The notes under the pieces are model-generated. The model was given only the letters and a program-made list of their open reading frames with translations. It was not told where the DNA came from and made no database searches. A DNA stretch of 7,064 bases from Bacillota bacterium (GTDB taxonomy: Bacteria > Bacillota > Clostridia > Oscillospirales > Ruminococcaceae). The position numbers and the translations under genes were made by a program. The DNA is taken from positions 1-7,064 of the forward strand of contig JAEWNU010000221.1 of NCBI GenBank assembly GCA_023456995.1. The letters are read 5' to 3'. This document shows, in pieces, positions 6,511 to 7,064 of this stretch; position 1 is the first letter of the stretch; every line of letters starts with the position of its first letter.

Positions 6511-7064
6511 TTACTCCTCCTCCATCTGAAAAGCCAGATAGTATTCCTTCATTTCACGCGATTTTCCTTGGGCAATAGGAACAGATGAAAGCATCTGCAA
6601 CGTTATTTTATTATTTTCAATGGTATCGATATATCGCATATTGACAATATAGGAGCGATGCGGCTTCATAAAGCTGCGATGCGTAAGCAGATTCTCAGTG
6701 ACGGATGCAAACGATTCAGTGGATTTTACCACCTTGCCAGATATAAGATGATAAAAGACACTTCTGCCCATCACCTCTGCATACACAAGGCTGGAAAGCA
6801 GGATTTTCTGGATGCCTTCATTGCTTTTTACAATAATGGCATCATCACGCTCAACGGTCATCCGCTCTAAAACCATGTCCATTGTGCCAAAGAATTTCCC
6901 CTTGGTTAACGGCTTTAGCACATAGTTTACAGCGTTTACCGAATAGCTTTCTAGAGCAAATTCAGGCGAAGATGTAAAGAATAGAATGGGCGCATTTTTA
7001 TCATGTGAACGAATTTCCTTGGCTAAATCAATACCCGTAAAAGCTGGCATGATAATATCAAGAC
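6511..7064 (-). CDS. LytTR-family response regulator (5' partial)
   Basis: The reading frame runs off the right edge. The first whole codons in the window give LDIIMPAFTGIDLAKEIR, and the D of LDIIMP (codon 7059-7057) is the likely phosphoacceptor of a receiver domain, so the ATG at 7050 is an internal methionine rather than the start. The receiver continues with FFTSS (conserved hydroxyl position) and VLKPL (conserved lysine). A LytTR DNA-binding domain fills the last 110 or so residues, with the recognisable FMKPHRSYIVNMRYIDTI stretch. About 183 of an expected 230-250 residues are present; roughly 50 N-terminal residues lie outside. When phosphorylated by its kinase, such a regulator binds direct-repeat promoter sites. 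Its targets are unknown. Relatives include AgrA, LytR and VirR. Confidence 0.9.
   Translation of the reverse strand, partial: LDIIMPAFTGIDLAKEIRSHDKNAPILFFTSSPEFALESYSVNAVNYVLKPLTKGKFFGTMDMVLERMTVERDDAIIVKSNEGIQKILLSSLVYAEVMGRSVFYHLISGKVVKSTESFASVTENLLTHRSFMKPHRSYIVNMRYIDTIENNKITLQMLSSVPIAQGKSREMKEYYLAFQMEEE
6514..6523 (-). promoter_or_regulatory. Kinase ribosome binding site embedded in the regulator's last codons
   Basis: The minus strand reads ATGGAGGAGGAGTAAATG across the junction. The GAG GAG GAG codons (three terminal glutamates of the regulator) also form overlapping GGAGG sites 5-8 bases before the kinase ATG at 6510-6508. The stop codon and the start codon abut without a gap, which implies translational coupling of regulator and kinase. 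Confidence 0.8.

Noticed and set aside
7048..7050. ATG as the start of the response regulator
   Set aside because: The frame stays open to the window edge, and the preceding residues LDII complete the receiver phosphorylation motif.

Overview
The window looks like a chromosomal segment from a Gram-positive anaerobe of the Clostridia type (inference). The grounds are strong purine-rich GGAGG ribosome sites before nearly every gene, a GHKL-kinase/LytTR-regulator pair typical of Firmicutes, and a diaminopropionate ammonia-lyase/YgeY pair common in anaerobic gut bacteria. No RNA gene, CRISPR array or insertion sequence was seen. The species cannot be named from the sequence.

Positions 1-5096 hold the end of a plus-strand catabolic operon. 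It contains the last 70 residues of diaminopropionate ammonia-lyase (dpaL/ygeX), an M20-family metallohydrolase of the YgeY type, a sodium:solute symporter, an N-acyl-D-amino-acid deacylase-like amidohydrolase, and a RidA enamine/imine deaminase. All gaps between these genes are under 80 bases. No clear promoter was seen inside the operon, and a good GC-rich hairpin terminator ends it. One gap, between the symporter and deacylase genes, holds a second hairpin and a short echo of the symporter's 3' end.

The genes fit one chemical theme. The symporter would import a small charged compound, the deacylase and YgeY-type hydrolase would remove N-acyl or carbamoyl-like groups, DpaL would split 2,3-diaminopropionate to pyruvate and ammonia through 2-aminoacrylate, and RidA would clear 2-aminoacrylate that escapes. 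The exact starting compound is not shown by the sequence. N-acylated or D-configured diaminopropionate, or a purine/hydantoin-derived ureido compound, are the main candidates.

Positions 5097-5244 are a short AT-rich gap between convergent units. Positions 5245-7064, on the minus strand, encode a two-component system: a LytTR response regulator cut off by the window edge, followed directly by a multi-pass membrane GHKL histidine kinase. This unit is visibly more AT-rich than the operon. Nothing in the window proves that it controls the catabolic operon.
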